Source of the DNA: an uncultured bacterium
GTDB lineage: Bacteria > Bacteroidota > Ignavibacteria > Ignavibacteriales > Melioribacteraceae
Length of the DNA: 54,277 nucleotides
Direction: 5' to 3'
NCBI GenBank assembly: GCA_937936675.1
Contig: CALDDL010000054.1
Span: forward strand, 1 to 54,277
Shown here: positions 1-8,548 of the stretch, piece after piece
Numbering within the stretch: position 1 is the first letter of the stretch
How the letters are laid out: every line of letters begins with the position of its first letter
Program-made: the position numbers and the translations under genes
The notes under the pieces: model-generated
The model's input: only the letters and a program-made list of their open reading frames with translations
Database searches by the model: none
What the model was told of the DNA's origin: nothing

Positions 1-2
1 TA

Positions 3-1946
3 GCTTCAGATGCATCAAGCCCTTTATATGAAGAGAAAGAATTAGTTTTTCCCTGGGTTGTGGCAGATCAATTAGTAAGTATCCCAATGCAGCTTATTAA
101 TAATCAACAGCTAGAAAAAGCAGATATTGTAATTCAACCAGAACTCGGGAATCTTAAGAATAACGATTTTGACACGTTGAAAAATGTGATCAATTTAGGA
201 TATAATGCTGCGGAAGAGAAAAAAGAAACTTTAATAAAAAAATTCAAAGAACTATTTAATCAATCTATTTCATTACCCGAAATTAATTTATCGAATATTT
301 CGCTTTCTGATAATCCGAATAAATACGAAAAAGAACTCTTTGAAAAAATTAAAAATATACCAAATATAAATTCTAAAGACCTTCTTTATGAGCTTTATCT
401 ACTCATTGATAAATATGATCTCGAAGACGCAAATATTTCGATATCTACATTAGATAATAAAAAATTCATTAAAATAAATTATCAAGAAAAACCAATAATA
501 AATGAAATTGAATTAATTGGTTTAACACAAATTTCGCAGTCAAAAGGAGATTCTGCATTCATTGATCTTCTCCATACTCCATTCAATTCTACAAAAGTAT
601 TAGACTCTTTAATCAGATTTCTAAAAATGTATAAATCCACCGGATACCTTCTTGCCGATATTCAATCAGTGGAATTCGATTCTACTGGGGGTATTTTAAA
701 AGTAAAGATAAACGAGGGTTTGATTGATGATATAGTAGTGATGGGCAATTCTAAAACCAATCCTAAAATTATTACAAGAGAATTTAATTTTAACAAAGGT
801 GATTTTTTCAATTATAATGCAATTAAAAATGCTCTTGTTAGTCTTGGCAGTACTAATTTATTTGATAAAATTGAATTGCAGATAAGAGACAAAGATAATC
901 GCAATGAACTATATATAATAGTATCTGAAAGACCATCAGCGGTATTAAGGTTTGGACTTAGAATCGATAATGAATATTTAACTCAAATGTCATTTGATAT
1001 AAGAGACGAAAATTTATTTGGTTCTGCAACAGAGTTTGGAGCAATTATCTCTGGTGGATTGAGAAATCGGTCTTATATTTTAGAACATAAATCAAACCGT
1101 ATATTTAATTCCTATCTGACTTATAAGATACGAGGCTTTTATCAATTTGACGATGTCAGCGTTTATCAAAATGATCCCGATGTTCCGTTCAATCAATTTA
1201 GAAGAAGTAAAACAGGAGAATATCGACAAATAAATTATGGCGGTTCATTCGGAATAGGTGCACAAACAGGTAAGTTCGGAAGTTTGCTTTTTGAAGGACG
1301 ATATCAAAATGACAAAATAAAAAGTAAATTCGATTATCCCGGACCAAATTATTCCGTAGATATATCAAGCGTTCGTGTATCATTAGTAATTGATTCTCAA
1401 AATGAATATCCATTCCCGAAAAGCGGTTTTCTAATTAATAGTTACTATGAAACAGCACAAACCGCCTTAGGAGGAGATATTGGATATACAAAAGTTCTTT
1501 TTGATTATAAAAATTATTTAGACCTTGCTCCACGACATAATTTTAATTTTCGGTTCATTGCAGGATTCGCAGATGAGACTTTACCATTAAGTCAAAATTT
1601 TTCTTTAGGCGGACAAAATTCATTCTTCGGTCTTCGCAATAATGAATTCAGAGGAAGACAAATTTTTTCGTCATCTGCAGAATATAGATACAAACTTCCA
1701 TTCAAAATTTTATTTGATACTTATTTTAAGTTCAGATATGATCTTGGATCTATTTGGGCAAAAAAAGAAGCAATACGATTTAAAGATCTCCGCCATGGTG
1801 TGGGTGCTACCATTGCAATTGATTCTCCGATAGGTCCGGCGGAATTTTCAGTCGGCAGAAGTTTTTATTTTAGTGATGTTTTCAAAAAAAATACACTCGT
1901 TAAAGGTCCCGTTTATTTTTATTTTACCGCTGGATATTATTTTTAA
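3..1946 (+). CDS. Patatin-like phospholipase with POTRA and Omp85 barrel (5' partial)
   Basis: The reading frame is open to the left edge of the window, so the gene starts upstream; the GTG at 60 is internal. The first visible residues (SSPLYEEKELVF, then ADIVIQPELG) match the end of a bacterial patatin-like (RssA/PlpD type) lipase domain; the catalytic Ser and Asp lie outside the window. A POTRA-like stretch follows (IDDIVVMGNSKTNPKIITRE, about 725-785), then an Omp85/D15 16-strand-type barrel. The barrel has a lid-loop motif FFGLRNNEFRGRQ near 1625-1660 and ends in an aromatic residue (AGYYF). By family, the lipase is predicted to be held at or passed through the outer membrane by its own barrel. 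It converges on the next gene with 3 bp between stops. The architecture is secure; the lipase substrate cannot be read here. Confidence 0.85.
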   Translation, partial: ASDASSPLYEEKELVFPWVVADQLVSIPMQLINNQQLEKADIVIQPELGNLKNNDFDTLKNVINLGYNAAEEKKETLIKKFKELFNQSISLPEINLSNISLSDNPNKYEKELFEKIKNIPNINSKDLLYELYLLIDKYDLEDANISISTLDNKKFIKINYQEKPIINEIELIGLTQISQSKGDSAFIDLLHTPFNSTKVLDSLIRFLKMYKSTGYLLADIQSVEFDSTGGILKVKINEGLIDDIVVMGNSKTNPKIITREFNFNKGDFFNYNAIKNALVSLGSTNLFDKIELQIRDKDNRNELYIIVSERPSAVLRFGLRIDNEYLTQMSFDIRDENLFGSATEFGAIISGGLRNRSYILEHKSNRIFNSYLTYKIRGFYQFDDVSVYQNDPDVPFNQFRRSKTGEYRQINYGGSFGIGAQTGKFGSLLFEGRYQNDKIKSKFDYPGPNYSVDISSVRVSLVIDSQNEYPFPKSGFLINSYYETAQTALGGDIGYTKVLFDYKNYLDLAPRHNFNFRFIAGFADETLPLSQNFSLGGQNSFFGLRNNEFRGRQIFSSSAEYRYKLPFKILFDTYFKFRYDLGSIWAKKEAIRFKDLRHGVGATIAIDSPIGPAEFSVGRSFYFSDVFKKNTLVKGPVYFYFTAGYYF

Positions 1947-1949
1947 ACT

Positions 1950-2477
1950 CTATTCCCGTGAAGCAGAAAGCTCGGCGAGAGCTCTGTACTCAGTGGATTT
2001 TAGCATATCCCCCCTTGCTTTAAAATGATCCGCCAATAAAGAGAAGATTATACTTTTTTTATTAACAAACTGAACTCTTTTCTCAACTATTTCTTCAATA
2101 GAATTATTAATAGCATAATGATAATCGTAATTATAAAGACGAAGGATTTTAACCAATGGTTCTTCATCGGTGGGATTTATTAAACTCGCTTTGCAATAAT
2201 AATCAAATGCTTTATCGTGTGCAGAAACTCCGGCAATTCCCATTTCAAAGATTTGACCCGTCCACAAATAGAAATCATACTCGTTTCCTTTAAGATTTTT
2301 TACGAGTTCTTTCGAATACATCTCTAATTCATCTGGGGATAAAGCGGGATTGGCTAGTAGTATTTTATATAATTCTGTATTTCTAATTCCGCTTTTTATT
2401 GCTTCGCTAAAAGCATCGAATAATTCATTTCTACATGCTGAATTTTGAAATATCTTTTCTATCTTTTTTTCATTCAT
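1950..2477 (-). CDS. Hypothetical helical protein
   Basis: The product is about 175 aa, has no signal peptide or membrane segment, and looks largely alpha-helical and acidic/lysine-rich. The middle (FDYYCKASLINPTDEEPLVK) and the end (LADHFKARGDMLKSTEYRAL) resemble tetratricopeptide-type helical pairs, but no full TPR consensus can be claimed. I placed the start at the ATG at 2477 (MNEKKIEK), with GGA about 7 nt upstream. An in-frame ATG at 2510 would add an 11-residue hydrophobic leader that looks unlike the rest. It is a single gene facing the Omp85 gene tail-to-tail and diverging from the sigma-factor operon. I do not recognise a family function. Confidence 0.6.
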   Translation of the reverse strand: MNEKKIEKIFQNSACRNELFDAFSEAIKSGIRNTELYKILLANPALSPDELEMYSKELVKNLKGNEYDFYLWTGQIFEMGIAGVSAHDKAFDYYCKASLINPTDEEPLVKILRLYNYDYHYAINNSIEEIVEKRVQFVNKKSIIFSLLADHFKARGDMLKSTEYRALAELSASRE

Positions 2478-2555
2478 TTTTATTCCGATATGATTAAGAA
2501 TAATAATCATTCCGAAGGACTTTTTCTATACCCTCAAAATAAACAAAATTAATTT

Positions 2556-2583
2556 TGTAACATTTTTGTATCTGATTTCGTCT
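2556..2583 (+). promoter_or_regulatory. Probable ECF-type promoter of the sigma operon
   Basis: TGTAAC at 2556-2561 and CGTCT at 2579-2583 are separated by 17 nt and lie 14 nt before the sigma-factor ATG. A GTAAC-type -35 with a CGTC-type -10 is the usual ECF promoter form, so the operon is probably autoregulated. The predicted transcript start is close to the ATG, giving a very short leader. This is inferred from the motifs only. Confidence 0.5.
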
Positions 2584-2597
2584 TTATATTAGAGATT

Positions 2598-3125
2598 ATG
2601 AATAATAAGACTATTAAATATAACCTGCTGGTAAAGCAATTTAAGAACAATATTTATACATACTCGATGTATATGCTAAGAAACAGAATGGATGCCGATG
2701 ACGCAACGCAGGAAGTATTAATAAGGATTTGGAACAACATCGATAAATTTAATTATGCGGCGGCTAAATCTTATATAATGCGCATTACTCATAATCTTTG
2801 CATCGATTTTTTAAGGAAAAGAAGTTTATTAGTTAATAGAGAATTGGAAATTACTGAAGAAATTGAAGAAACACTCAATGATGAAAATTCACAAAGCAAC
2901 CCATATTTGGTAATGCAGATGAAAATTGCAAAGCAAAAAATAAATGAAGCGATAGAGAAATTGCCCGAAAATCTCAAAAGTGTTTTCGTGCTGCACGAAA
3001 TGCAGGGATTGAAATATATAGAAATTAGTACTGCGCTCGAAATACCGATAAATAACGTTAAGGTGAATCTATTTAGAGCAAGAAAAAAACTGCAGGAGGA
3101 ATTAAAAAAGTATGAATCACAATAA
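2598..3125 (+). CDS. ECF-family RNA polymerase sigma factor
   Basis: A 175-aa sigma-70-like protein with only regions 2 and 4, as in ECF factors. Region 2 (about 15-80) contains MDADDATQEVLIRIW and a region 2.3/2.4-like AKSYIMRITHNLCIDFLRK. Region 4 (about 118-170) contains LPENLKSVFVLHEMQGLKY and the helix-turn-helix EISTALEIPINNVKVNLFRA. It directs RNA polymerase to a small regulon, probably in response to an envelope signal. Its 3' end overlaps the next gene by 14 bp, so it is co-translated with its likely anti-sigma partner. An ECF-type promoter lies directly upstream, which suggests autoregulation. The family call is firm; the regulon is unknown. Confidence 0.93.
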   Translation: MNNKTIKYNLLVKQFKNNIYTYSMYMLRNRMDADDATQEVLIRIWNNIDKFNYAAAKSYIMRITHNLCIDFLRKRSLLVNRELEITEEIEETLNDENSQSNPYLVMQMKIAKQKINEAIEKLPENLKSVFVLHEMQGLKYIEISTALEIPINNVKVNLFRARKKLQEELKKYESQ

Positions 3126-3675
3126 TTATAAAATAGATGATCAGTTATTAGAAAAGATCATTTCGGTTGCTTATAAAGATGCCGGATTCCTCGATAAAAT
3201 TAAAATTAATTATCTCGCTTCAAAATATGACAACGTGAAAGAATTATTGAGTGAATATAAGAATACAGCAGAGGAAATCCATTCGATTGAATTAGAAGAA
3301 TTCCCTGATTCATCGATCGAAGAAGTAATGAGAAAACTAAATATCGATAAAGAAAAGCAGCCAAAATTTTGGAATGATCTGTATTCCGTATTTATTCGCA
3401 AACCGGCATTGGTTTTGGCTTTCTCTGTATTGATATTGGTTTCTATAACTGTTTCGATTTTTCAAAATAGAGATCTAGATCATAATGAATATTCAAATCA
3501 ACAAATTGCCGAGGCAAATAAAGACGCACACGAAGCATTATATCTTGTAAGTACTATATTAAACGATGCAAGCACTCATTTACAGAACGATGTAATTAAA
3601 GAAAAAATTGCTTCACCAATAAACGAAAGTTTAGGAATAATAAATAATATCTTATTAAAGGAGAACAAACAATGA
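3112..3675 (+). CDS. Putative membrane-anchored anti-sigma factor
   Basis: The product is 187 aa, with a cytoplasmic N-terminal part (1-95), one hydrophobic segment at about 99-117 (PALVLAFSVLILVSITVSIF) and a small periplasmic C-terminal part. This topology and the 14-bp overlap with the ECF sigma gene fit an anti-sigma factor that holds the sigma factor at the membrane. No zinc-binding HxxxCxxC motif is present, so it is not a classic ZAS-type anti-sigma; the assignment rests on topology and context. It also overlaps the downstream DUF4252 gene through ATGA, making a tight three-gene unit. Confidence 0.6.
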   Translation: MNHNNYKIDDQLLEKIISVAYKDAGFLDKIKINYLASKYDNVKELLSEYKNTAEEIHSIELEEFPDSSIEEVMRKLNIDKEKQPKFWNDLYSVFIRKPALVLAFSVLILVSITVSIFQNRDLDHNEYSNQQIAEANKDAHEALYLVSTILNDASTHLQNDVIKEKIASPINESLGIINNILLKENKQ

Positions 3676-4232
3676 AAACAAATGTAATAGCATTATTAGC
3701 TTTTCTATTTTTTAGTGTGTTATCTGTAAATGCACAGCAGACAGACTATACAAAAATGGCGGGTTACTATAATTTCGGTGATATGACTTCTATCGCTAAA
3801 AGCGATCCCGTAACACAAGTGGAAATTGAAGAACCACTATTGAAAATGGCAGCCAAAATGGCTGGAGATGAAGAAGGCGTTAATCAATTACTTAATGCAC
3901 TCAAACTGGTAAAAGTAGTTGAATACGAATTAACCATTAATAATAAACATGATTTTGAATCGAAGCTTGATGAACTCGATAAATCATTTACTAATAGTAA
4001 ATGGGAGAGAATCGTAAAATCAAAATCTAAAGGCGGAGCAGCAAATGTTTATATGAAATCGGACGGCAAAGGAAATTATTCAGGCATGGCTGTAATGTCT
4101 CTTGGAATGAATAATAAAGTTTCTTTTATTAATGTTGTCGGAGATATTAATCTTGATACTATCGGCAAGATTTCTACAAAATTCGATTTTGACGGTCTTA
4201 AGAATCTTGGTAACGGAAAAAAAGATAAATAA
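3672..4232 (+). CDS. DUF4252-family exported protein
   Basis: The product is 186 aa with an N-terminal signal peptide (hydrophobic 4-19, likely cleavage after VNA at about 21). The mature part resembles the DUF4252 family, which in Bacteroidota is often encoded beside ECF sigma/anti-sigma pairs; no molecular function is established. The start ATG overlaps the upstream stop (ATGA), so it is translationally coupled to the putative anti-sigma gene. A rho-independent terminator follows. It may be part of an envelope signal-sensing unit, but that is inferred from position. The family call is made from overall pattern, not from catalytic residues. Confidence 0.7.
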   Translation: MKTNVIALLAFLFFSVLSVNAQQTDYTKMAGYYNFGDMTSIAKSDPVTQVEIEEPLLKMAAKMAGDEEGVNQLLNALKLVKVVEYELTINNKHDFESKLDELDKSFTNSKWERIVKSKSKGGAANVYMKSDGKGNYSGMAVMSLGMNNKVSFINVVGDINLDTIGKISTKFDFDGLKNLGNGKKDK

Positions 4233-4257
4233 TCATATTCTTATATTGAAAGCATCT

Positions 4258-4297
4258 AAAAAAACCCTGCAAAAAAATTGCGGGGTTTTTATTTTTA
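4258..4297 (+). terminator. Rho-independent terminator after the sigma operon
   Basis: AAAACCCTGCAA (4261-4272) pairs with TTGCGGGGTTTT (4278-4289) and is followed by a T-rich run. It ends the sigma/anti-sigma/DUF4252 transcript 28 bp after the last stop. Confidence 0.85.
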
Positions 4298-4370
4298 AAG
4301 CAACCTTTTTTTCTCTCGTTAGTCTAATTACATAACAAGAATATTATTGGATTGGGGGAGAAACTAATTT

Positions 4371-7022
4371 ATGAAAAAACTAATACTAATTTGTTGTTTA
4401 CTATTTATAGTAGATTCTTATGCAGGCGGAAGAGGATCGAGCCAGCAAAAAACAATATCCGCATTTAAGCTCACAAACCAAACAATTAATTTTGATGGAA
4501 AATTGGATGAACCGATATGGCTTCAAGAGCCGATAACAGGATTTACACAGAAAGACCCAAATGAAGGAAATCCTGCATCCGAAGAAACAAAAGTTTGGGT
4601 GGTTTATGACGATACTTATATTTATGTAGGTGCGAAATTGAAAGATTCTGAACCCGATAAAATTGATGCAAATTTAGGACGAAAGGATTCTTATTTTGAT
4701 TCCGATTGGTTTATGTTTTTTGTCGATCCTTATAATGATAAAAACACAGGGTACTTCTTTGAGGTTAATGCCGGGGGGACATTAGTCGATGGAGTACTAT
4801 TTAATGATAGTTGGGATGATTGGTCTTGGGATGGAATTTGGCAGGCAAAAACTTCAATTGATTCTGATGGATGGTCGGTGGAAATGAGAATCCCTTTTTC
4901 CCAATTACGATTTAATGCCTCGGATAATATGAGCTGGGGTGTTAATTTTTCGAGAAGCATTCAACGTAACAAAGAGAGATCTTATTTTGTTATGGTTCCA
5001 AAAGCAGAAAGTGGATTTGTATCTCGATTCGCTCTTATGGATGGTTTAACCGGAATAAAACCTAAACAACGTTTTGAAGTGCTTCCTTATGTGGTTCAAA
5101 AGGCATCTTACTTAGTTCATGATGAAAACGATCCGTTTTATAAAAGCAACCAATATAAGACTTCTTTAGGGGCGGATGTAAAAATAGGTATTGGTAGTAA
5201 CCTTAATTTAGATGCTACATTTAATCCCGATTTCGGGCAGGTGGAAGTAGATCCCGCAGTTGTAAATCTATCCGCATTTGAAACTTTTTATGAAGAAAAG
5301 CGACCATTTTTTATGGAAGGTTTTAATATGTTCAATTTCGGAATTGGAGGAATAAATAATAATTGGGGATTCAATTTTGGTTGGCCCAATTTATTCTATT
5401 CACGAAGAATCGGTGCGTCTCCTCGTGGATACTTATCAGATAATCAATATGCCGATGTACCTTCCGAAACCAGAATATTAGGAGCTGCAAAACTAACCGG
5501 AAAAATTAATGAATCAACCTCTATTGGAGCAATAAGTGCCGTTACTGAGAGAACCTATGGTACTCTTTGGAATGATGGAATAAGAACAAGCGAAGAGATT
5601 GAACCGCTTACGCATTTCGGTGTTCTAAGATTAAAACAGGAATATAATGAAGGAAATCAGGGACTTGGAATAATGGCTACAAGCGTAAACAGAAGTACCG
5701 ATTCCCCTTTGATGAAAGAATTATCGGCAAAGAATGCCTTTGCTTTCGGATTGGATGCTTTTACAATGCTAGATGAAGATAAAACTTATGCACTCGCCGC
5801 AGCATTTGCAGGCACTTACCTTCATGGTACTAAAGAATTTATGCAGCGCGTACAAAAACGTCCTTATCGTTATTTCCAACGTCCTGACGCCACTTATGCT
5901 ACTTATGATCCTAATATCACTTCAATGAGTGGATATTACGGAAGAATTATGCTTAATAAACAGCAGGGAAACTTTTATACTAATATTGCTCTTGGTGCAG
6001 TATCTCCCGGCTTCGAGCAGAGTGATCTGGGTTCGCAATGGATGGCGGATAGAATCAATGGGCATATAGTACTAGGATATAGATGGTATGAACCCGATGG
6101 ATTCTTTCGCAGAAAACAAATTTACTTTTCACATGCTCGCTCTTATGATTTTGAAGGAAATTCAATTTCTAATTTTGTATGGCTAAATAGCAATTATACT
6201 TTTATGAATTATTATAGCTTACATTTAGGAGCAAACTATAGTTTCGAAACTCTGAATAGAAATTATACTAGAGGCGGAGTTTTATCGCTTTCACCCGCCG
6301 GATATAGCTTCAGCAGTTCTATTAGTTCCGATAGCCGCGAAAAAATAATTGCTGGTATTTTTGGATCAATATCGCATGATAAATTAGAAAATGTTTATTG
6401 GGAAACCGGATTTGATATTGAATGGAAACCAAATTCACAGATCAATTTTAGTATCGGTCCACAGCTATCCATTACTAATGATAATAATCAATGGGTTGGT
6501 AATTTTGAAGATCCCACTGCCGTAAGAACATATAATACACGATATGTTTTTGGTAGAATCGAACAGAAAACTCTTTCGGCTAATATTCGTTTGAGCTGGA
6601 CTTTTACACCTACACTTAGTTTGCAGCTTTTTATGCAGCCACTTTTGGCGGTAGGAAAGTATAATAATTTTAATGAACTCAATGCTCCTCGTACAAAAGA
6701 TTACACAATTTATGGTACTAATGGATCGACAATAAATTATAATAAAGAAGATGATAGTTATGAAGTGGATCCGGATGGAGCAGGATCTGCCGAGAAATTT
6801 ACATTTGGAAATCCCAATTTTAATTTCAAATCGCTTAGAGGCAATGCCGTTTTAAGATGGGAAGTAATGCCCGGATCGGTATTCTATTTTGTATGGTCGC
6901 ACGAACAAGCAGATTATGCAAATGCAGGCGACTTCCAATTGAAAAGAGATTTTAAGGATTTAATTAAAGCTGATGGCAACGATGTCTTTATGGTAAAATT
7001 CTCCTATTGGTTTGATATATAG
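4371..7022 (+). CDS. CBM9-like/DUF5916 outer-membrane protein
   Basis: An 883-aa exported protein with a signal peptide (1-18, ending DSYA). The N-terminal 30-230 looks like the carbohydrate-binding family 9-like sandwich (FDGKLDEPIW, VYDDTYIYVGAKL, DGWSVEMRIPFSQLRF). The remainder is the DUF5916 part, rich in alternating aromatic/polar strands (for example DATFNPDFGQVEVDPAVVNL and EKRPFFMEGFNMF) and ending in an aromatic-rich strand (MVKFSYWFDI), which suggests an outer-membrane beta-barrel. Proteins of this family are common in Bacteroidota; their ligand is unknown and peptide or glycan association has been proposed only by context. A GGGGGAG ribosome-binding site sits just upstream. It is monocistronic, with a 14-bp-stem terminator after it. 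Confidence 0.85.
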   Translation: MKKLILICCLLFIVDSYAGGRGSSQQKTISAFKLTNQTINFDGKLDEPIWLQEPITGFTQKDPNEGNPASEETKVWVVYDDTYIYVGAKLKDSEPDKIDANLGRKDSYFDSDWFMFFVDPYNDKNTGYFFEVNAGGTLVDGVLFNDSWDDWSWDGIWQAKTSIDSDGWSVEMRIPFSQLRFNASDNMSWGVNFSRSIQRNKERSYFVMVPKAESGFVSRFALMDGLTGIKPKQRFEVLPYVVQKASYLVHDENDPFYKSNQYKTSLGADVKIGIGSNLNLDATFNPDFGQVEVDPAVVNLSAFETFYEEKRPFFMEGFNMFNFGIGGINNNWGFNFGWPNLFYSRRIGASPRGYLSDNQYADVPSETRILGAAKLTGKINESTSIGAISAVTERTYGTLWNDGIRTSEEIEPLTHFGVLRLKQEYNEGNQGLGIMATSVNRSTDSPLMKELSAKNAFAFGLDAFTMLDEDKTYALAAAFAGTYLHGTKEFMQRVQKRPYRYFQRPDATYATYDPNITSMSGYYGRIMLNKQQGNFYTNIALGAVSPGFEQSDLGSQWMADRINGHIVLGYRWYEPDGFFRRKQIYFSHARSYDFEGNSISNFVWLNSNYTFMNYYSLHLGANYSFETLNRNYTRGGVLSLSPAGYSFSSSISSDSREKIIAGIFGSISHDKLENVYWETGFDIEWKPNSQINFSIGPQLSITNDNNQWVGNFEDPTAVRTYNTRYVFGRIEQKTLSANIRLSWTFTPTLSLQLFMQPLLAVGKYNNFNELNAPRTKDYTIYGTNGSTINYNKEDDSYEVDPDGAGSAEKFTFGNPNFNFKSLRGNAVLRWEVMPGSVFYFVWSHEQADYANAGDFQLKRDFKDLIKADGNDVFMVKFSYWFDI

Positions 7023-7035
7023 TAATTTCTTTTGT

Positions 7036-7075
7036 GAGTAACTTCCCTAAATGTATAGGGAAGTTACTCTTATTA
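7036..7075 (+). terminator. Long-stem terminator after the DUF5916 gene
   Basis: GAGTAACTTCCCTA (7036-7049) and TAGGGAAGTTACTC (7056-7069) form a perfect 14-bp stem with a 6-nt loop, followed by TTATTATTAA. The U-run is weak, but the stem is too perfect to be chance. Confidence 0.75.
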
Positions 7076-7094
7076 TTAATAAGCTTTTCAATGA

Positions 7095-7412
7095 AGCAAA
7101 GCGATTCCTCAAATTTCAAAATTGATACCGGAATTTTCCGAGTATAGAGAACCATTTGTTGGTGGAGGTTCATTATTTGTATATCTAAAACAATTATACC
7201 CGGATAAAAGTTTTTGGATAAATGATATATATGAAAATCTATACCACTTCTGGAACGAATGTAAAGATAACCCTGATTTACTCATACAGCACATTCGAGA
7301 ATTCAGATCACAGTTTCCGGTTGGAAAAGATTTGCATAAATATTTATTGAATAATATAGACTCTTTCGATAATACAAAAAAAGCCGCCGTTTCAGGTGGG
7401 TTTTCTTTTTAG
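7095..7412 (+). pseudogene. Remnant of a D12-class DNA adenine methylase (dam-like)
   Basis: The frame after the stop at 7092-7094 reads SKAIPQISKLIPEFSEYREP and then FVGGGSLFVYLKQLYPDKSF. This matches the N-terminal part of D12-class N6-adenine methyltransferases, including the SAM-binding FVGGGS motif. There is no start codon and the preceding RYPGGK segment is missing. The frame ends near 7412 at about 100 codons, whereas the family is usually 260-300 aa, and the catalytic DPPY motif is absent. The terminal VSGGFSF could be the family's later SGGFS segment joined by an internal deletion, but that is uncertain. TTG at 7122 could start a short peptide, though it would have no methylase activity. 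It lies against the 3' end of the DprA-like gene. Confidence 0.75.
7376..7410. terminator. Bidirectional terminator-like hairpin
   Basis: A run of A, then GCCGCC (7383-7388), a 6-nt loop, GGTGGG (7395-7400) and TTTTCTTTTT. Both strands carry a U-run after the hairpin, so it could stop the DprA-like transcript on the minus strand. It overlaps the end of the methylase remnant and may itself have arrived at the rearrangement junction. Confidence 0.55.
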
Positions 7413-8539
7413 AATAAAGATAAATCTTCGTTGCTCTTCATTGTAAATTTTATTGGTTTGCCATCAATTGTTTTTACTTCTTGATCTTCTTTAAGCATTT
7501 TAGTTAGTTTTTTAGAATCCATCTCTAACTTTAATTTTCTTATAATTTCTTTCGATGAATATTCGCCGTGAATCAGTAGGTCATAAATTATATTATTAGA
7601 TAGGTTTTTTTGGGGTTCCGAAATAAAACGAATATCTTCATTTTGCTCTTCATATAATACCGGTTCAATAAGTTTACCTAAAGAATCAACCGGCAAAGCA
7701 CCTTTTTCAATTAAGATATTATTAGCATTCGGTTCATTTAATTCGGGTTTACGAACATATATCTTTCTCCCTTTTCGAAGACCATCAATTACACCTGACC
7801 AGGTACCTCCTTTTTCACTTGATTCAGCTACATAAATTTCTTCCGCTAATCCATATATAATTGGATTCCTTGCCATGGCTAATTTAACACTCCAAGGAGC
7901 CTTAGGAAAAAAAGTGCTTAATACAATTACATTCCCATCTACTATCTGTTTGTGATATTTTTTAAAGCCCGAATCGAATGTCATTATTCCTTGTGGAAGC
8001 ACTATGATACTTTGTCCAATATATTTCAGTGAAGAATCTAATGCCTGCTTATCAACTCCTTTAGCAAAACCGCTAACGACAACCTTAAAATTTTTGCTGG
8101 CTTCTAAGGCGATTTTATCAGTAAAATTCAAGGATATTTCTGAGGCATCTCTCGAACCTACTATAGCTACTGATTTTTCCTTAAAAAGCTGTTTATTTCC
8201 TTTTGAATAAATTAGAGGAGGAGAATAAGTTCGTTTTAAATTGTTCTTTAGGGTTGTAGGATAGTCCTCCGAATTAATAGGTATAATATCATATCCTTGC
8301 TCAAGTAAATCTTCTACCATAAACGCATAATTAGGAAGTTGCTTTTTTGATTCTTCTAATAATTCAATTTCGTTATCGTTAAGAAGATATTTATTTTTTA
8401 ATATTTCTCTATCGAACTGAAAAAATTCTATAATAGTTTTCTTATCATAAAAGATTTTTACAATTAATTCATTTTTAAGTTTTGTAGTAAGTTTTGGAAG
8501 ATGAGCTAAAGCCATCCAATATGCTAATTCTTGTTTCAT
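7409..8539 (-). CDS. Divergent DprA/SLOG-family protein of the RecQ-PRTase module
   Basis: A 376-aa protein with DprA layout: a helical N-terminal region (1-75), a Rossmann-like SLOG fold (about 105-295) and a winged-helix-like C-terminus (315-365). Visible motifs are VAIVGSRDAS (124-133), VVSGFAKGVDKQAL (154-167), AMARNPIIYGLAEEIYVAES (221-240) and EKGGTWSG (242-249). Competence DprA usually reads GLARGID..AH, FPxRNRIIAGLS and SGSLITA at these places, so the nucleotide or DNA pocket has diverged. It lies 9 bp after the helicase-PRTase gene and is surely co-transcribed with it. Known DprA loads RecA on single-stranded DNA. In ShosTA-type anti-phage modules a DprA-like protein is paired with a PRTase (recalled from memory). 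The family is certain; the role here is inferred as sensor or antitoxin partner. Confidence 0.85.
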   Translation of the reverse strand: MKQELAYWMALAHLPKLTTKLKNELIVKIFYDKKTIIEFFQFDREILKNKYLLNDNEIELLEESKKQLPNYAFMVEDLLEQGYDIIPINSEDYPTTLKNNLKRTYSPPLIYSKGNKQLFKEKSVAIVGSRDASEISLNFTDKIALEASKNFKVVVSGFAKGVDKQALDSSLKYIGQSIIVLPQGIMTFDSGFKKYHKQIVDGNVIVLSTFFPKAPWSVKLAMARNPIIYGLAEEIYVAESSEKGGTWSGVIDGLRKGRKIYVRKPELNEPNANNILIEKGALPVDSLGKLIEPVLYEEQNEDIRFISEPQKNLSNNIIYDLLIHGEYSSKEIIRKLKLEMDSKKLTKMLKEDQEVKTIDGKPIKFTMKSNEDLSLF

Positions 8540-8548
8540 AATAATTTT

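Noticed and set aside
60..1946. GTG at 60 as the true start of the first gene
   Set aside because: The frame is open to the window edge and the upstream residues match the patatin domain.
4132..4335. 67-codon frame over the DUF4252 gene end
   Set aside because: It runs through the terminator hairpin and is out of frame with the conserved protein.
7122..7412. Active small methylase starting at TTG 7122
   Set aside because: The catalytic DPPY half and the N-terminal PGGK segment are missing; homology continues upstream of TTG without a start codon.
7409..8539. Plain housekeeping competence dprA
   Set aside because: The signature motifs differ, and it is operonic with a helicase-PRTase fusion and not with topA or other usual neighbours.
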